From contig NC_054758.1 of NCBI RefSeq assembly GCF_018143015.1, positions 5,069,501 through 5,133,500 of the forward strand: 64,000 nt of DNA, written 5' to 3'. Shown piece by piece: positions 56,701-64,000 of this stretch. The notes beneath the pieces are model-generated. The model saw only the letters and a list, made by a program, of their open reading frames with translations. It made no database searches and had not been told where the DNA came from. A program made the position numbers and the translations under genes. Numbering within the stretch: the stretch's first letter is position 1; the number at the start of each line of letters is the position of its first letter. Origin of the DNA: Lytechinus variegatus. Its lineage: Eukaryota > Echinodermata > Echinoidea > Temnopleuroida > Toxopneustidae.

Positions 56701-59202
56701 GGTCATGATGATGATGATGATGCAGCCTCGTAAAAAGGTACAAATGTAATTCTTCATTGATCGAGTGGGATCATTGGTCATGATGATGATGATGATGCAG
56801 CCTCGTAAAAAGGTACATATGTAATTCTTCATTGATCAAGTGGGATCATTGGTCATGATGATGATGCAGCCTCGTAAAAAGGTACATAAGTAATTCTTCA
56901 TTGATCAAGTGGGATCATTGGTCATGATGATGATGATGATGCAGCCTCGTAACAAGGTACATATGTAATTCTTCATTGATCAAGTGGGATCATTGGTCAT
57001 GATGATGATGCAGCCTCGTAAAAAGGTACATATGTAAATCTTCATTGATCGAGTGGGATCATTGGTCATGATGATGATGATGCAGCCTCGTAAAAAGGTA
57101 CATATGTAATTCTTCATTGATCTAGTGGGATCATTGGTCATGATGATGATTGATGCAGCCTCGTAACAAGGTACATATGTAATTCTTCATTGATCAAGTG
57201 GGATCATTGGTCATGATGATGATGATGATGCAGCCTCGTAAAAAGGTACATATGTAATTCTTCATTGATCGAGTGGGATCATTGGTCATGATGATGATGA
57301 TGATGCAGCCTCGTAAAAAGGTACATATGTAATTCTTCATTGATCGAGTGGGATCATTGGTCATCATGATGATGATGATGATGCAGCCTCGTAAAAAGGT
57401 ACATATGTAATTCTTCATTGATCGAGTGGGATCATTGGTCATGATGATGATGATGCAGCCTCGTAAAAAGGTACATATGTAATTCTTCATTGATCGAGTG
57501 GGATCATTGGTCATGATGATGATGATGATGCAGCCTCGTAACAAGGTACATATGTAATTCTTCATTGATCAAGTGGGATCATTGGTCATGATGATGATGA
57601 TGATGCAGCCTCGTAAAAAGGTACATATGTAATTCTTCATTGATCGAGTGGGATCATTGGTCATGATGATGATGATGATGCAGCCTCGTAAAAAGGTACA
57701 AATGTAATTCTTCATTGATCGAGTGGGATCATTGGTCATGATGATGATGATGATGCAGCCTCGTAAAAAGGTACATATGTAATTCTTCATTGATCAAGTG
57801 GGATCATTGGTCATGATGATGATGCAGCCTCGTAAAAAGGTACATAAGTAATTCTTCATTGATCAAGTGGGATCATTGGTCATGATGATGATGATGATGC
57901 AGCCTCGTAACAAGGTACATATGTAATTCTTCATTGATCAAGTGGGATCATTGGTCATGATGATGATGCAGCCTCGTAAAAAGGTACATATGTAAATCTT
58001 CATTGATCGAGTGGGATCATTGGTCATGATGATGATGATGCAGCCTCGTAAAAAGGTACATATGTAATTCTTCATTGATCTAGTGGGATCATTGGTCATG
58101 ATGATGATGATGATGCAGCCTCGTAACAAGGTACATATGTAATTCTTCATTGATCAAGTGGGATCATTGGTCATGATGATGATGATGATGCAGCCTCGTA
58201 AAAAGGTACATATGTAATTCTTCATTGATTGAGTGGGATCATTGGTCATGATGATGATGATGATGATGCAGCCTCGTAAAAAGGTACATATGTAATTCTT
58301 CATTGATCAAGTGGGATCATTGGTCATGTTGATGATGATGATGATGGTGGTGATGATAATGGTGGTGATGACGGTGGTGTTGATGATGATGAAGATGATG
58401 ATATTGATGATGATTGTTATTGTGGTGGTGATGCTGCTGATGATAATGGTCATGATGATGATGATGATGCAGCCTCGTAAAAAGGTACATATGTAATTCT
58501 TCGTTGATCAAGTGGGATCATTGGTCATGTTGATGATGATGATGTTAATGTTATTGATGATGATGATAATGATATTGATGATGATTGTTGTGATGCAGAT
58601 GATAGCATTGGTAATGAATGAGGAGGGTAATGATTAGTAATGATAGTGATGATGGCAGTGTTGGTGTTGATGATGGGTTATTGTTGTGGTGGTGGTCATG
58701 GAATTGGTGATGATGAAGATAAGGATGAATATCATACAGATGATGGCATGGATGATGATGGTGATGATGGTGAAGATGATAATGGTAGGAGTGGTGGTGG
58801 TGATGATGATTGCGGTGGTGTTGGGGGTGAATCTGCTGATGATAACAATCATGATTGTGATGGTGATGGTTATGATATTGATAATGATCATCATCACTAT
58901 GATACCTCCTATTCCTTCTATTATTAATACAATCTTAATCACATCATTGTTATCACCTTCCCTATCTCGCAGTGGTGGTGAAGCTGCTGCTGCTGCTGAT
59001 CATGATAACAATGATAATCGTGATGGTGATGGTCATGATATTGATGATAGTCATCATCACTTTAATACTTCCTATTCTATTATTAATAGTCTTAAACACC
59101 ATTATCATCACTCTTTCTCCCCATCTCATAGTGGAAAAGAATTACTGGGAGATCATCCGTCTCCGGAAGCAGATGGGGCTAGCCAAACTCGGTCTGGCAT
59201 GA
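38580..59202 (+). CDS. RAB3IP: Rabin8-like Rab guanine nucleotide exchange factor
   Basis: Ten coding exons: 38580-38770, 40491-40659, 43139-43234, 45496-45573, 45809-45963, 47367-47484, 49564-49772, 50527-50629, 55716-55782, 59132-59202; 1257 nt, 418 aa. All junctions are GT-AG with matching phases (2,0,0,0,2,0,2,0,1). Residues about 100-210 form the Sec2-type coiled coil, with ELTASLFEEANAMVQEAN close to the vertebrate ELTASLFEEAHKMVREAN. The C-terminal part (QSWREAP, EDIQPCLSF, CALSEQQRPCHYRIKL, VCDFYTYLRYIKQGIV, LRKQMGLAKLG) follows human Rabin8 in order. In the family it activates Rab8 (and binds Rab3A and Rab11) for exocytosis and ciliary vesicle transport. It could equally be the single ortholog of RAB3IP and RAB3IL1. 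The protein stops after KLGLA, short of the vertebrate YFKEEL end. Its introns are full of repeats. Confidence 0.92.
38993..39048. repeat. Compact hairpin
   Basis: GGGCTTTCTTGATCATTTCT is inverted as AGAAATGATCAAGGAAGCCC with a loop of about 15 bases. It lies in Rabin8 intron 1, about 220 bp after the exon. Confidence 0.85.
39983..40222. mobile_element. Foldback MITE with GGCTTGTGCC ends
   Basis: GGCTTGTGCC..GGTTGTTAGGTCG at the left is inverted at the right (..GGCACAAGCC), and AAGAAAAGGACCCCCTAA / TTAGGGGGTCCTTTTCT continues the arms to a central GGTCCAGTTTACC palindrome; arms of about 105 bp. It is followed at 40225-40345 by loosely repeated TTAGACCAAGTG words. Confidence 0.75.
40491..45963 (+). 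CDS. RAB3IP: Rabin8 Sec2-domain exons (four exons)
   Basis: Exons 40491-40659, 43139-43234, 45496-45573 and 45809-45963 encode the heptad-rich GEF coiled coil from LQEELMKAKE through LKDEEVEQLSRVREE, ELTASLFE, EANAMVQEANIKRAAAERRL to LQAEIGALKMLVL. This is the Rab8-engaging helix in the family. The last exon continues into a basic Ser/Lys linker (KKPSLLRKSKSSLRL), likely phosphorylatable. Confidence 0.9.
40799..41069. mobile_element. Foldback MITE, TCTTACAAAGAG family, copy 2
   Basis: GGGTCCCGTCTTAAAAAGAG at the left and CTCTTTGTAAGATGGGGTCC at the right, with a GATTGATCCAATCAATTG core, the same as 6687-6966. Confidence 0.8.
41093..41362. mobile_element. Foldback MITE, TCTTACAAAGAG family, copy 3
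   Basis: GGGCCCTGCCTTACAAAGAG at the left, CTCTTTGTTAGACAAGACCC at the right. It lies 23 bp from copy 2 in the same orientation but is diverged from it, so these are probably separate insertions. Confidence 0.8.
41490..41890 (+). mobile_element. TTAA-flanked element, partner of 33872-34264
   Basis: TTAAAGATAAATTCCAG at the left and CTGGCATTTCTCTTTAA at the right. The ends are weakly inverted, and the body is shared in reverse orientation with 33872-34264. Confidence 0.7.
42739..43006. mobile_element. Foldback MITE, TCTTACAAAGAG family, copy 4
   Basis: GGGCCCAGTCTTACACAGAG at the left and CTCTTTGTAAGACTGGTCC at the right. It ends about 130 bp before Rabin8 coding exon 3. Confidence 0.8.
43500..43725 (+). 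mobile_element. Non-LTR retrotransposon 3' end
   Basis: CAATAAAGACCATTTTTGAA followed by a GAATT pentamer tail, preceded by AT-rich 3' UTR-like sequence. It is typical of LINE tails with short-repeat ends. No protein remnant is seen. Confidence 0.45.
43732..43894. mobile_element. Foldback MITE with ATACCATGGTCACATTTG ends
   Basis: The two ends ATACCATGGTCACATTTG / CAAATGTGACCATGGTAT are perfect inverses. Inner words (CTACGGCG, CGAGTC, ACAGCCGTTTTA) also pair; arms of about 70 bp. TA occurs at both edges. Confidence 0.85.
43910..45170. repeat. Tandem array with DR1 nuclear-receptor-like motifs
   Basis: About seven diverged units of roughly 90-190 bp. Each contains CATAACTT, TTCATGAAACTTGGACATAA, ATCAAGTATCACTGAACATC, then GTCACATGACCAAGGTCAAA and GGTCA. 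AGGTCAAAGGTCA, a perfect direct repeat of AGGTCA spaced by one base, occurs at 44059, 44251, 44414, 44665, 44857 and 45020; the site at 44577 has GGGTCA as first half. The array lies between Rabin8 coding exons 3 and 4. Confidence 0.9.
46019..46205 (+). mobile_element. L2/CR1-like LINE 3' end fragment
   Basis: The frame reads WNNLPLNLRIVPSL, a stop, then TLKSKLKSYLF, the typical last motif of CR1/L2-clade reverse transcriptase ORFs. It is followed by GGCGCTATATAAATACCAAT and an ATT/ACT-repeat tail. Only the 3' tip is present. Confidence 0.7.
46661..46679 (+). other. Candidate 19-base microexon in the Rabin8 gene
   Basis: ACTCAATACAG precedes CAACAACAAAAAAGAGGAG and GTGAGTAAAA follows: an acceptor and a strong donor 19 bases apart. 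From the preceding exon (phase 2) it would add S-NNKKEE and end in phase 0, which fits exon 49564 but not exon 47367. It would thus replace the linker exon rather than add to it. Confidence 0.35.
46737..47298. mobile_element. TTAA-flanked palindromic MITE, GGGGAATGAAACC family, copy 1
   Basis: TTAAAGGGGAATGAAACCTT at the left, AATGGTTTCATTCTCCTTTA(A) at the right. The inverted inner block ACAAATAATGAGAAAGTTAT pairs as well, and AATATTGCAATCACTAATGC recurs inverted. A near-identical copy is at 62652-63234. Confidence 0.85.
47367..47484 (+). CDS. RAB3IP: Rabin8 linker exon
   Basis: Acceptor CTTCCCTCTCCTAG|A, 39 codons plus one base, ending AAAGAG|GTTTGT in phase 0. It encodes a Thr/Ser/Pro/Asn-rich linker (ISPTANGTSPNTNDAKTPSP) between the Sec2 helix and the C-terminal domain. 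The composition suggests a disordered segment, a likely place for alternative splicing. Confidence 0.8.
47925..49130. repeat. 250-275 bp tandem array, about 3.5 units
   Basis: Units share GGATAGGGCAAAAGTT, TATTGCAAAGT, TGTATCAAGATTGATGTAAG, CTGGATTCATTCATTC and TTTTCCCCTGCTTTTATGCA. Equivalent points occur at about 48477, 48730 and 49004. The first unit is split by the insertion at 48212-48472. Confidence 0.8.
48212..48472 (-). mobile_element. SINE-like insertion with a 13 bp target duplication
   Basis: CATTTCAGTGTAG at 48199-48211 and 48473-48485 flanks 261 bp exactly. Read on the minus strand it ends AGCGCTATATAAATACAATG then a TATTATTATTA tail. Its end resembles the L2/CR1-like LINE tail at 46168-46205. 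Confidence 0.75.
49207..49510 (+). mobile_element. tRNA-derived SINE, copy B
   Basis: GGAGCATTGTGGCCCAGTGG head, GGTTCAAATCCC B box, CTGCACTCAACCCAGGTGAG body, ATT tail ending about 50 bp before Rabin8 exon 49564. The tail lies close enough to the exon to sit within the branch-point region. Confidence 0.85.
49564..59202 (+). CDS. RAB3IP: Rabin8 C-terminal domain exons (four exons)
   Basis: Exons 49564-49772, 50527-50629, 55716-55782 and 59132-59202. The segments FQSWREAPSLGVDNPFTQRV, CHYRIKLSESENSW and VCDFYTYLRYIKQGIV match the conserved C-terminal half of the family, which in vertebrates takes part in Rab11 binding and autoregulation. The last exon is only 23 codons and lies after a 3.3 kb intron filled with minisatellite. 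Its acceptor is CTTTCTCCCCATCTCATAG. Confidence 0.9.
50630..51334. other. Rabin8 intron sequence, nothing recognised
   Basis: AT-rich with a GAT run (51284-51304) and CTA run (51316-51342). No supported element in the first 650 bp. Confidence 0.4.
51335..51588 (-). mobile_element. tRNA-derived SINE, copy C
   Basis: Read on the minus strand it begins TGGAGCGTTGTGTCCTAGTG, passes the CTGCACTCAACCCAGGTGAG body and ends in a TTATTATTACTATT tail. The B box has decayed. Confidence 0.8.
51590..51840 (-). mobile_element. Probable LINE 3' end, reverse strand
   Basis: On the minus strand, GAAATAAACCATGATTGAAT and TTGAA repeats form a retroposon-like tail, with AGCCTTCTGGCTTTGTAACA upstream. It is similar in style to 43500-43725. 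No coding remnant. Confidence 0.4.
51877..54863 (+). mobile_element. Decayed LINE with reverse transcriptase and RNase H (I-like)
   Basis: 5'-truncated non-LTR retrotransposon. VPWWTKKC at 51877 is the usual end of the endonuclease region. KEIRLAKRQYW follows, then the RT core with YRPIALTSC, SPIQNGFRKGRGTID, IFIDIKKAFDSLW (52749-52801) and YADD at 53026-53037. An RNase H domain has FTDGSK (53910-53927), a SYRSELAAI segment and WIPGH (54220-54234). It ends in a 12-base A run. Several frame changes and stops separate these parts, so it is dead. RT followed by RNase H points to the I/Nimb group. It lies in Rabin8 intron 8 in the gene's orientation. Confidence 0.85.
54864..55715. other. Rabin8 intron sequence, nothing recognised
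   Basis: TA-rich run directly after the LINE tail (54866-54878), an AAC run at 55412-55430, otherwise plain AT-rich intron up to the acceptor CTCATTCCAG at 55715. Confidence 0.5.
55915..56140. repeat. (GAT)n/(GGT)n microsatellite
   Basis: Imperfect GATGAT, GGTGGT and GACGAT runs. Similar tracts are at 58328-58460 and 58535-58900. They create Asp- or Met-rich frames that are not genes. Confidence 0.9.
56140..58530. repeat. Minisatellite of about 30 units, with 958 bp higher-order repeat
   Basis: Units of 66-78 bp: a variable (GAT)n, CAGCCTCGTAAAAAGGTACA, TATGTAATTCTTCATTGATC and GAGTGGGATCATTGGTCAT. Variants recur in the same order 958 bp apart: CAAATG at 56741/57699, CATAAG at 56884/57842, AAATCTTC at 57036/57994 and TCTAGTGGG at 57121/58079. 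56523-57480 was therefore duplicated as a block to 57481-58300. It fills the last Rabin8 intron. Confidence 0.95.
58535..58930. repeat. GAT-rich degenerate microsatellite
   Basis: Mixed GATGAT, GGTGAT and GTGGTG tracts between the minisatellite and the last Rabin8 exon. No coding support. Confidence 0.85.
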
Positions 59203-59835
59203 AAGTACTAATCTCTTCTAGCTTGGAACAAGTCATTCCTGAAATCCTACCCACCCGTTGTCATCACCCCAGTGCTAACCGTTTTGCTGCTCGTAGTGAC
59301 TTCATCGGACAAGTGGTTGATAGTCATGATGGAAGATGCATTATTCTTGTTGCCATGGAAACCAACTGCGGTGAATGATTTACATGTTTTATATGTAAGG
59401 ATCTAATCTCTTGGCATTCCAGTAGCAACAAGAGCACTCTCAGAGAATTAATCTGCTCTTTTAAAGAGAGCGAATTCATAAGAATTCCAGGTATTTGATA
59501 CTTTTCTGTACTATTGCATAGTTTGTATGCATTTTAATTACATGTCGTATTGAAAGTTTTTTTTTATCTTAGTTGTATTTGTATGTCATTTCATACCTAA
59601 AGATTGATATGAATATATATAAATTTTTTTTACTTTAAGGTAAGTAACGCTTGCATTGTTTTACACAGATGTACAGAACCTATGCAAAGGAAAAAATATG
59701 AATATAGAATTGAATTTTATTGGAATATATGAAGGCAGTTGCGTGCTTGCTGTGCAGAATATGTGCTTCCACGATGCACAAATATACTTTTACAAATGTA
59801 TACATTGGAATGTACTTACGTGTGTCATTGACCTC
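59203..59835. other. Rabin8 3' UTR and flank
   Basis: Sequence after the TGA at 59200-59202. I see no canonical AATAAA within the first 600 bases. A frame continuing through 59378 is out of phase with the gene. Confidence 0.4.
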
Positions 59836-60010
59836 GTGGGTGTTTCCTAAAGCTGTTCATAAGTTACGACCGACTTAACGCAGGACTGGTGATCCTTTCT
59901 TTTGCTAGATGATACATCCCTATGTGGTTCTTTAAAGACATAAGAACACGTTCCAGTTGTCCGTAAAGTTGTGTTCAACTTTATGAGCAGCTTTATATGA
60001 AACACTCACT
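59836..60010. mobile_element. Small foldback element, GTGTTTC family, copy 2
   Basis: GTGGGTGTTTCCTAAAGCTG at the left and CAGCTTTATATGAAACACTC at the right, with GGACTGGTGATCCTTTCTTT inside as in 9056-9221. Confidence 0.6.
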
Positions 60011-60089
60011 TGGTTTATTGACCAGTATCAGTGTCGTAGTTGTGAAGTTGGCATAAGACTCAATGACAGTTTCTTTGGGTTTTTTTTTT

Positions 60090-60300
60090 CAGTTTCACTT
60101 TGTATTTTTATCTATCCTCTCCCTTTCCTTCTCTCTCTTTCTATTTCTTTCACCTGAGTTTCCCTTTTTTTTTAAGAACTGCTCTCATATTTCTTCTGTC
60201 GGGCTCTCTCTCTTACTTTCTCTTTTTTTCTCCCCCCCCCCCCCCCCCCCGATTCTCTCTCTCTCCTTCCTCTTTGAGACTATTTCTATTTTGTTCTCTT
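60090..60300. repeat. Pyrimidine-rich low-complexity tract
   Basis: CT-rich runs with a poly-C stretch at 60233-60250. The Ser/Phe/Leu-rich frames here are compositional. Confidence 0.85.
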
Positions 60301-60536
60301 TCAATGCTGTCTTGTATTCTATCTCTTCCAATCTATCATATACACTCTGGCCAAACTTGGGTTTTTTTCTAAGCTAAAAATTTTAATATTTCAAATCAGC
60401 ACTTTTATCTTACTTTTTATTTTTTTTACTTTAACCTTTTATACATCATCTCCCATGTGTCTCTTTTTTTTCTAAACACTTTATTCACATATGTTTGCTA
60501 ATCGAATATGATATTGCAATAACTTGATGCTGTAAC

Positions 60537-61041
60537 TTAAAGGGGAAGTTCACCCTGAAGAAAAGTTTGTTGTAAAAATAGCAGAAAAAATAATAAAAAA
60601 TATTGGTGAAGGTTTGAGGAAAATCCGTTAAAGATTAAGAAAGTTATTAGAATTCAAAGTTTTGGATTTGTGACGTCATATGCGAGCAGCATTCCTACAT
60701 AGCGAATGGTAAAAAATCAATGAATTTCAAATTTTGTACGGTTCCTGATAACTTTATTTTGTTTTCTATTTATGATCGGGTGTGAAATGATTTGTCTATT
60801 GATATACAAAAGGCACAGTAAAAACCATTTTCAATTTTCTGAGAAAATGACATTTCATATATTTTTTACCATTCGCCTTGTAGGAATGCTGCTCGCATAT
60901 GACGTCACAAATTCAAAACTTTGAATTCTAATAACTTTCTTAATCATTGACGGATTTTCCTCAAACCTTCACCAATATTTTTTATTATTTTTTCTGCTAT
61001 TTTTACAACAAACTTTTCTTCAGGGTGAACTTCCCCTTTAA
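60537..61041. mobile_element. TTAA-flanked palindromic MITE, GGGGAAGTTCACCC family
   Basis: TTAAAGGGGAAGTTCACCCT and AGGGTGAACTTCCCCTTTAA are perfect inverses. The arms continue for about 150 bp (GTTTGTTGTAAAAATAGCAG, TGACGTCATATGCGAGCAGC). It looks young. Confidence 0.9.
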
Positions 61042-61276
61042 CCTAAAAATGATAAAAGCATTACTTTCAAGAGTTTTTATACTAAAAAATGATATATCAA
61101 CTTCAACAAAAGTATTTTATTCTTAGCAATAAAGCAAATTTCTATTCATAAATGTATTTTTTTCTGTAAAATAAGTTCACTGTATCCTCATAGTGTAATA
61201 CTTAATACTGTTATTGTATTTTGGAGGCAATAGGCATTGAAGTTAATTCATTATATACCTGTTACTTTCATAGATA

Positions 61277-61577
61277 TCGTCGCACGCACCATGAACCGTC
61301 CTCTCTGCGCACTTCGATGCGCACTGTATCTATTCCACGAACCGTCCTCTGTTACGATGCCCACTGTGGCGTAAATAATTAATTTCAAGAAAATATAAAG
61401 TTACGGAATGAAACCTTACAACCTGAACTTTTGAACGAAGACATCGTTAAATAATTTGCTCTCCTTGTAGGTGCTCTTATTGCTGGTTTTAAAAAAGCTT
61501 TCTTTAAATGCGTTTTCTGTAAAACTAACTTTCTCATCGAAGTGAGCAGAGAGGACGGTTCGTGGTGCGTGCGACGA
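61277..61577. mobile_element. TA-flanked foldback MITE, TCGTCGCACGCACCA ends
   Basis: TCGTCGCACGCACCATGAAC and GTTCGTGGTGCGTGCGACGA are inverted with one mismatch, arms of about 45 bp through CCGTCCTCTCTGC, with TA on both sides. A partial repeat of GAACCGTCCTCT occurs at 61339. Confidence 0.85.
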
Positions 61578-62033
61578 TATGTTACTAAGAAAGAAAACCT
61601 GGCACTTGTTACTGTACAAATAGCTTTAGAGCCTCTTAAATTGGACATAGAAATATCTAGAGCTTTAATGCAAACTGCACAAAATTTTATATATAGATAT
61701 CAATGCACTCAAATTAAACAAAAGTATAGTTCAGCTGATATTTTCATGTACAGATATTTCAATTGATAAGAAACTATGCACCTCAAATTTATTTTTAAAC
61801 ACGCTTAACTTGTTTTTAGCCTTGCCAGATTCTGCAGTTTTTGCGGTGCAGGGGTGGATCCAGCACCATTTTAGGGGCGGTTATTATTTGTGTACAATAT
61901 TCTGGCCCCCTAATGTCTCTCCAAGCCTGGCTGCGTACATGTACATGTGCTGAAACATTTTGATTGATGCATACAAGTTATGAGTATTGAGTAGATATTA
62001 GATCATTTTATTTTTGTATTCAGTAGACTCTGA

Positions 62034-62336
62034 GGCCTGTATTTGAAGTCTGGTTTCAGTTCGGACATGGTTTCTGTACTAAAATTATGGGAAGCCAAAA
62101 AGTGTTAGAATTTTGTTTTTTATCGTAATTTTTGTTTACTGTGTGTATCCTCATGCTTTAATGATGGAAAAATCTTTCCTAATTGTTGTTCTCAGACAGT
62201 TATGAAAGACTCCAGTGTTGAATAAGCTGATAAACTGCTCAAGTACCAATCGACGTTTATGTTTGAATTGGCTCTCCATAGTTGAACCACAACTATAGAC
62301 CAGAGTTCAACTTAAACCCGAGTTTAGAATACGGGC
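62034..62336. mobile_element. Foldback MITE, CCCGTATTCTGAA family, copy 3
   Basis: GGCCTGTATTTGAAGTCTGG at the left, GAGTTTAGAATACGGGCT at the right, and GGGAAGCC / GGCTCTCC blocks inside. More diverged than the other two copies. Confidence 0.7.
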
Positions 62337-62477
62337 TTTATGTGAAAATGTAAAATGGACTTGCCATGAATGCATCATCTCTACCTGTAAATTGAGTGTG
62401 TGTGTATGTTAGTCTTGTGGATTGGCTTTTATGTTGCTTTAATGGGATTTATCGTCTTACCATTCGCTGTTGATATT

Positions 62478-62611
62478 GGGTCCAGTAACACAAGGATTAG
62501 TGATCGATTGTAGGAGTACTTTTTTATGATTGATTGCATTGGCCATCATGTGCAATCCATTGTAAAGAATCAAGTGTTTAATTGATCACAAAGCTTTGTG
62601 TTACAGGACCC
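62478..62611. mobile_element. Short foldback element, GGGTCCAGTAACACAAG ends
   Basis: GGGTCCAGTAACACAAGGAT and TTGTGTTACAGGACCC pair, with TGATTGATTGCATTGGCCAT in the loop. Loosely like the TCTTACAAAGAG family. Confidence 0.65.
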
Positions 62612-62651
62612 TGGTGTAGAAGGGGGGGGGGAAGAGTTCCCCAAAAGATTA

Positions 62652-63234
62652 TTAAAGGGGAATGAAACCTTTGGAACAAAGAGGCTTGTGTAGAAACAGA
62701 AAATTCAAAGAATAAAGAAAGTTTGAGAAAAATCGGACAAATAATGAGAAAGTTATGAGCATTTGAATATTGCAATCGCTAATGCTATGGAGATCCTCCC
62801 ATTGGCAATGCGACAAGGATGTGTGATGTCACTGATGAACAACTTTCCCTTTGGTGGACTATAAAATACCCTCAAAATGTCTCTTTTTGCTTTTTCTGAT
62901 GATACAAACTCTTTATCCATGATGTATTCTTAAAAAATATGTATTACATGCTCTCATGTAGAAAGAACACATGATCTATGGATAGATGTGATAAAAGAGG
63001 CAATTCAAGTGAAATATATGCTAAAGTAATGGGGAGAGTTGTTTACAAGTGACATCACACATCTTTGTCGCATTGCCAATATGCTATCTCCATAGCATTA
63101 GTGATCGCAATATTCAAATGCTCATAACTTTCTCATTATTTGTCTGATTTTTTTCAAACTTTTGTTGATATGTTTCTTTGATTTTCCTGTTTTCACACAA
63201 GCTATCTTGTTCCAATGGTTTCATTCTCCTTTAA
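62652..63234. mobile_element. TTAA-flanked palindromic MITE, GGGGAATGAAACC family, copy 2
   Basis: Nearly the same sequence as 46737-47298, including TGTGTGATGTCACTGATGAA and GAACACATGATCTATGGATA. It is slightly longer because it keeps an extra GTGACATCACACATCTTTGT in the right arm. Confidence 0.9.
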
Positions 63235-63260
63235 GAGATCTTTAGATTTTATGAACTCAT

Positions 63261-63483
63261 GGTCCCGTCTAACAAGGAGAGATACGGTTGATTCAATCAA
63301 AGTAACCATGGAAATCCATCAGTGTCAATCATGTTTTCTACAGGAAATTTGCACAAAATCCTCTTTAAACAAAGAGAAGCACAACGAATTTTCAAGAAAA
63401 CATAGAATGCATGAATATACATCATACCTAGTTGGAAAATATTTTGAACCAACATGCATAATAGATGAAAGATGGGGGCCCTG
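63261..63483. mobile_element. Foldback MITE, TCTTACAAAGAG family, damaged copy
   Basis: The left end GGTCCCGTCTAACAAGGAGA and inner AAATCCATCAGTGTC match the family, but most of the right arm has been lost. Confidence 0.6.
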
Positions 63484-63508
63484 GCCATTTGCATGAAGAG
63501 ATGCAATA

Positions 63509-63958
63509 AGCCAGTTCGTAGTTCCTTTCTGCGCATGATCAAAATATTCTACGCATGATCAGAGGAAGGTCATTTGTACTAAAGTGACATGGTGGGTTAA
63601 AATCTAATGAGATAAGCACCAACTTTGATATCTTGATTATTCATATATTCTTTTGAATTGTGGTTTTTTATTTACATCCACAAAAAGAACGTGTTCACGA
63701 ACGAATGGTATTTCAAATTTTGCCAAGTACATTTTGCAACATGTTATATGATATGCGTTCAAAGTAGGAATGCAACAAATACCTTTATAAATTGTTCATT
63801 GGTGTGCTATTCTAGTCACCTGGTCTATTCAATTTCTTCATCCTGCTATGTAAGGCAAGCTTATGTAATATCTTGCTTTGAAATCTGCCTATCATGATGA
63901 AAGAAATGAAAGGTCATTTGACCAAAATTGTCCATGAAGAACTACGAACTGGTCTATT
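63509..63958. mobile_element. Foldback element with CCAGTTCGTAGTTC arms
   Basis: TAAGCCAGTTCGTAGTTCCT at the left is inverted as GAACTACGAACTGGTCTATT at the right. GGTCATTTGACC lies just inside the right arm. About 450 bp; no coding frame. Confidence 0.65.
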
Positions 63959-64000
63959 AAACGCAAAAAATCAGTTGCATTTTCTCTGAAACCAGATCCT

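Noticed and set aside
56252-58150. Minus-strand frames reading KNYICTFLRGCIIIIIMTNDPTR repeatedly
   Set aside because: They are translations of the minisatellite, broken whenever GAT number or unit length changes.
56143-58300. CRISPR-like spaced repeat
   Set aside because: The units are contiguous and near-identical, with only GAT-number and point variants, so there are no unique spacers. It is a eukaryotic intronic minisatellite.
55883-59378. Asp-, Met- and Ile-rich frames around the last Rabin8 exon
   Set aside because: GAT-repeat translation; the frame at 58686-59378 overlaps the true last exon in the wrong phase.

Overview
The window looks like nuclear DNA of an echinoderm, most likely a sea urchin. 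It has widely spaced intron-containing genes, AT-rich introns, many palindromic DNA transposons, tRNA-derived SINEs with ATT-type tails, and deuterostome proteins. The species call is an inference from gene content and repeat style; I could not run a search.

Four protein-coding loci can be supported, two of which I had to assemble from exons. (1) A single-exon rhodopsin-class GPCR (376-1458, +). (2) A three-exon P-loop sulfotransferase (complement of 4626-5274, 6095-6261, 9921-10046; 313 aa); its nucleotide-binding loop sits in a small first exon far from the rest. (3) A C2H2 zinc-finger gene (18128-26389, +) with three short acidic 5' coding exons and two large paralogous 3' exons. Both 3' exons begin in phase 0 and each carries its own zinc-finger pair and stop, so they look like alternative C-termini in the manner of Drosophila lola. 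(4) A Rabin8-type Rab GEF (RAB3IP/RAB3IL1 family; ten coding exons, 38580-59202, +; 418 aa) with a Sec2 coiled coil and the conserved C-terminal domain. A plausible promoter and untranslated first exon lie near 32950-33336.

Much of the rest is repeats. There are eight TTAA-flanked palindromic (piggyBac-like) MITEs, three TA-flanked elements with CAGTGCGTCCC-type ends, two hAT-like elements with matching 7-8 bp target duplications (one full of about 130 bp tandem units, one holding a 1 kb polypurine tract), and several smaller foldback families. Retroelements include a decayed LINE with an RNase H domain (about 51877-54863), an L2/CR1-like LINE tail, three tRNA-SINE copies and a fourth SINE-like insertion with a 13 bp target duplication.

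The Rabin8 introns carry notable arrays: a tandem repeat with seven DR1 nuclear-receptor-type motifs (43910-45170), a 250-275 bp tandem array (47925-49130), and a minisatellite of about 30 units with a 958 bp higher-order period (56140-58530) whose units each contain a splice-donor-like motif. The strongest candidate for an undescribed system is the two-ended zinc-finger locus, which also holds the remains of a duplicated exon 2.
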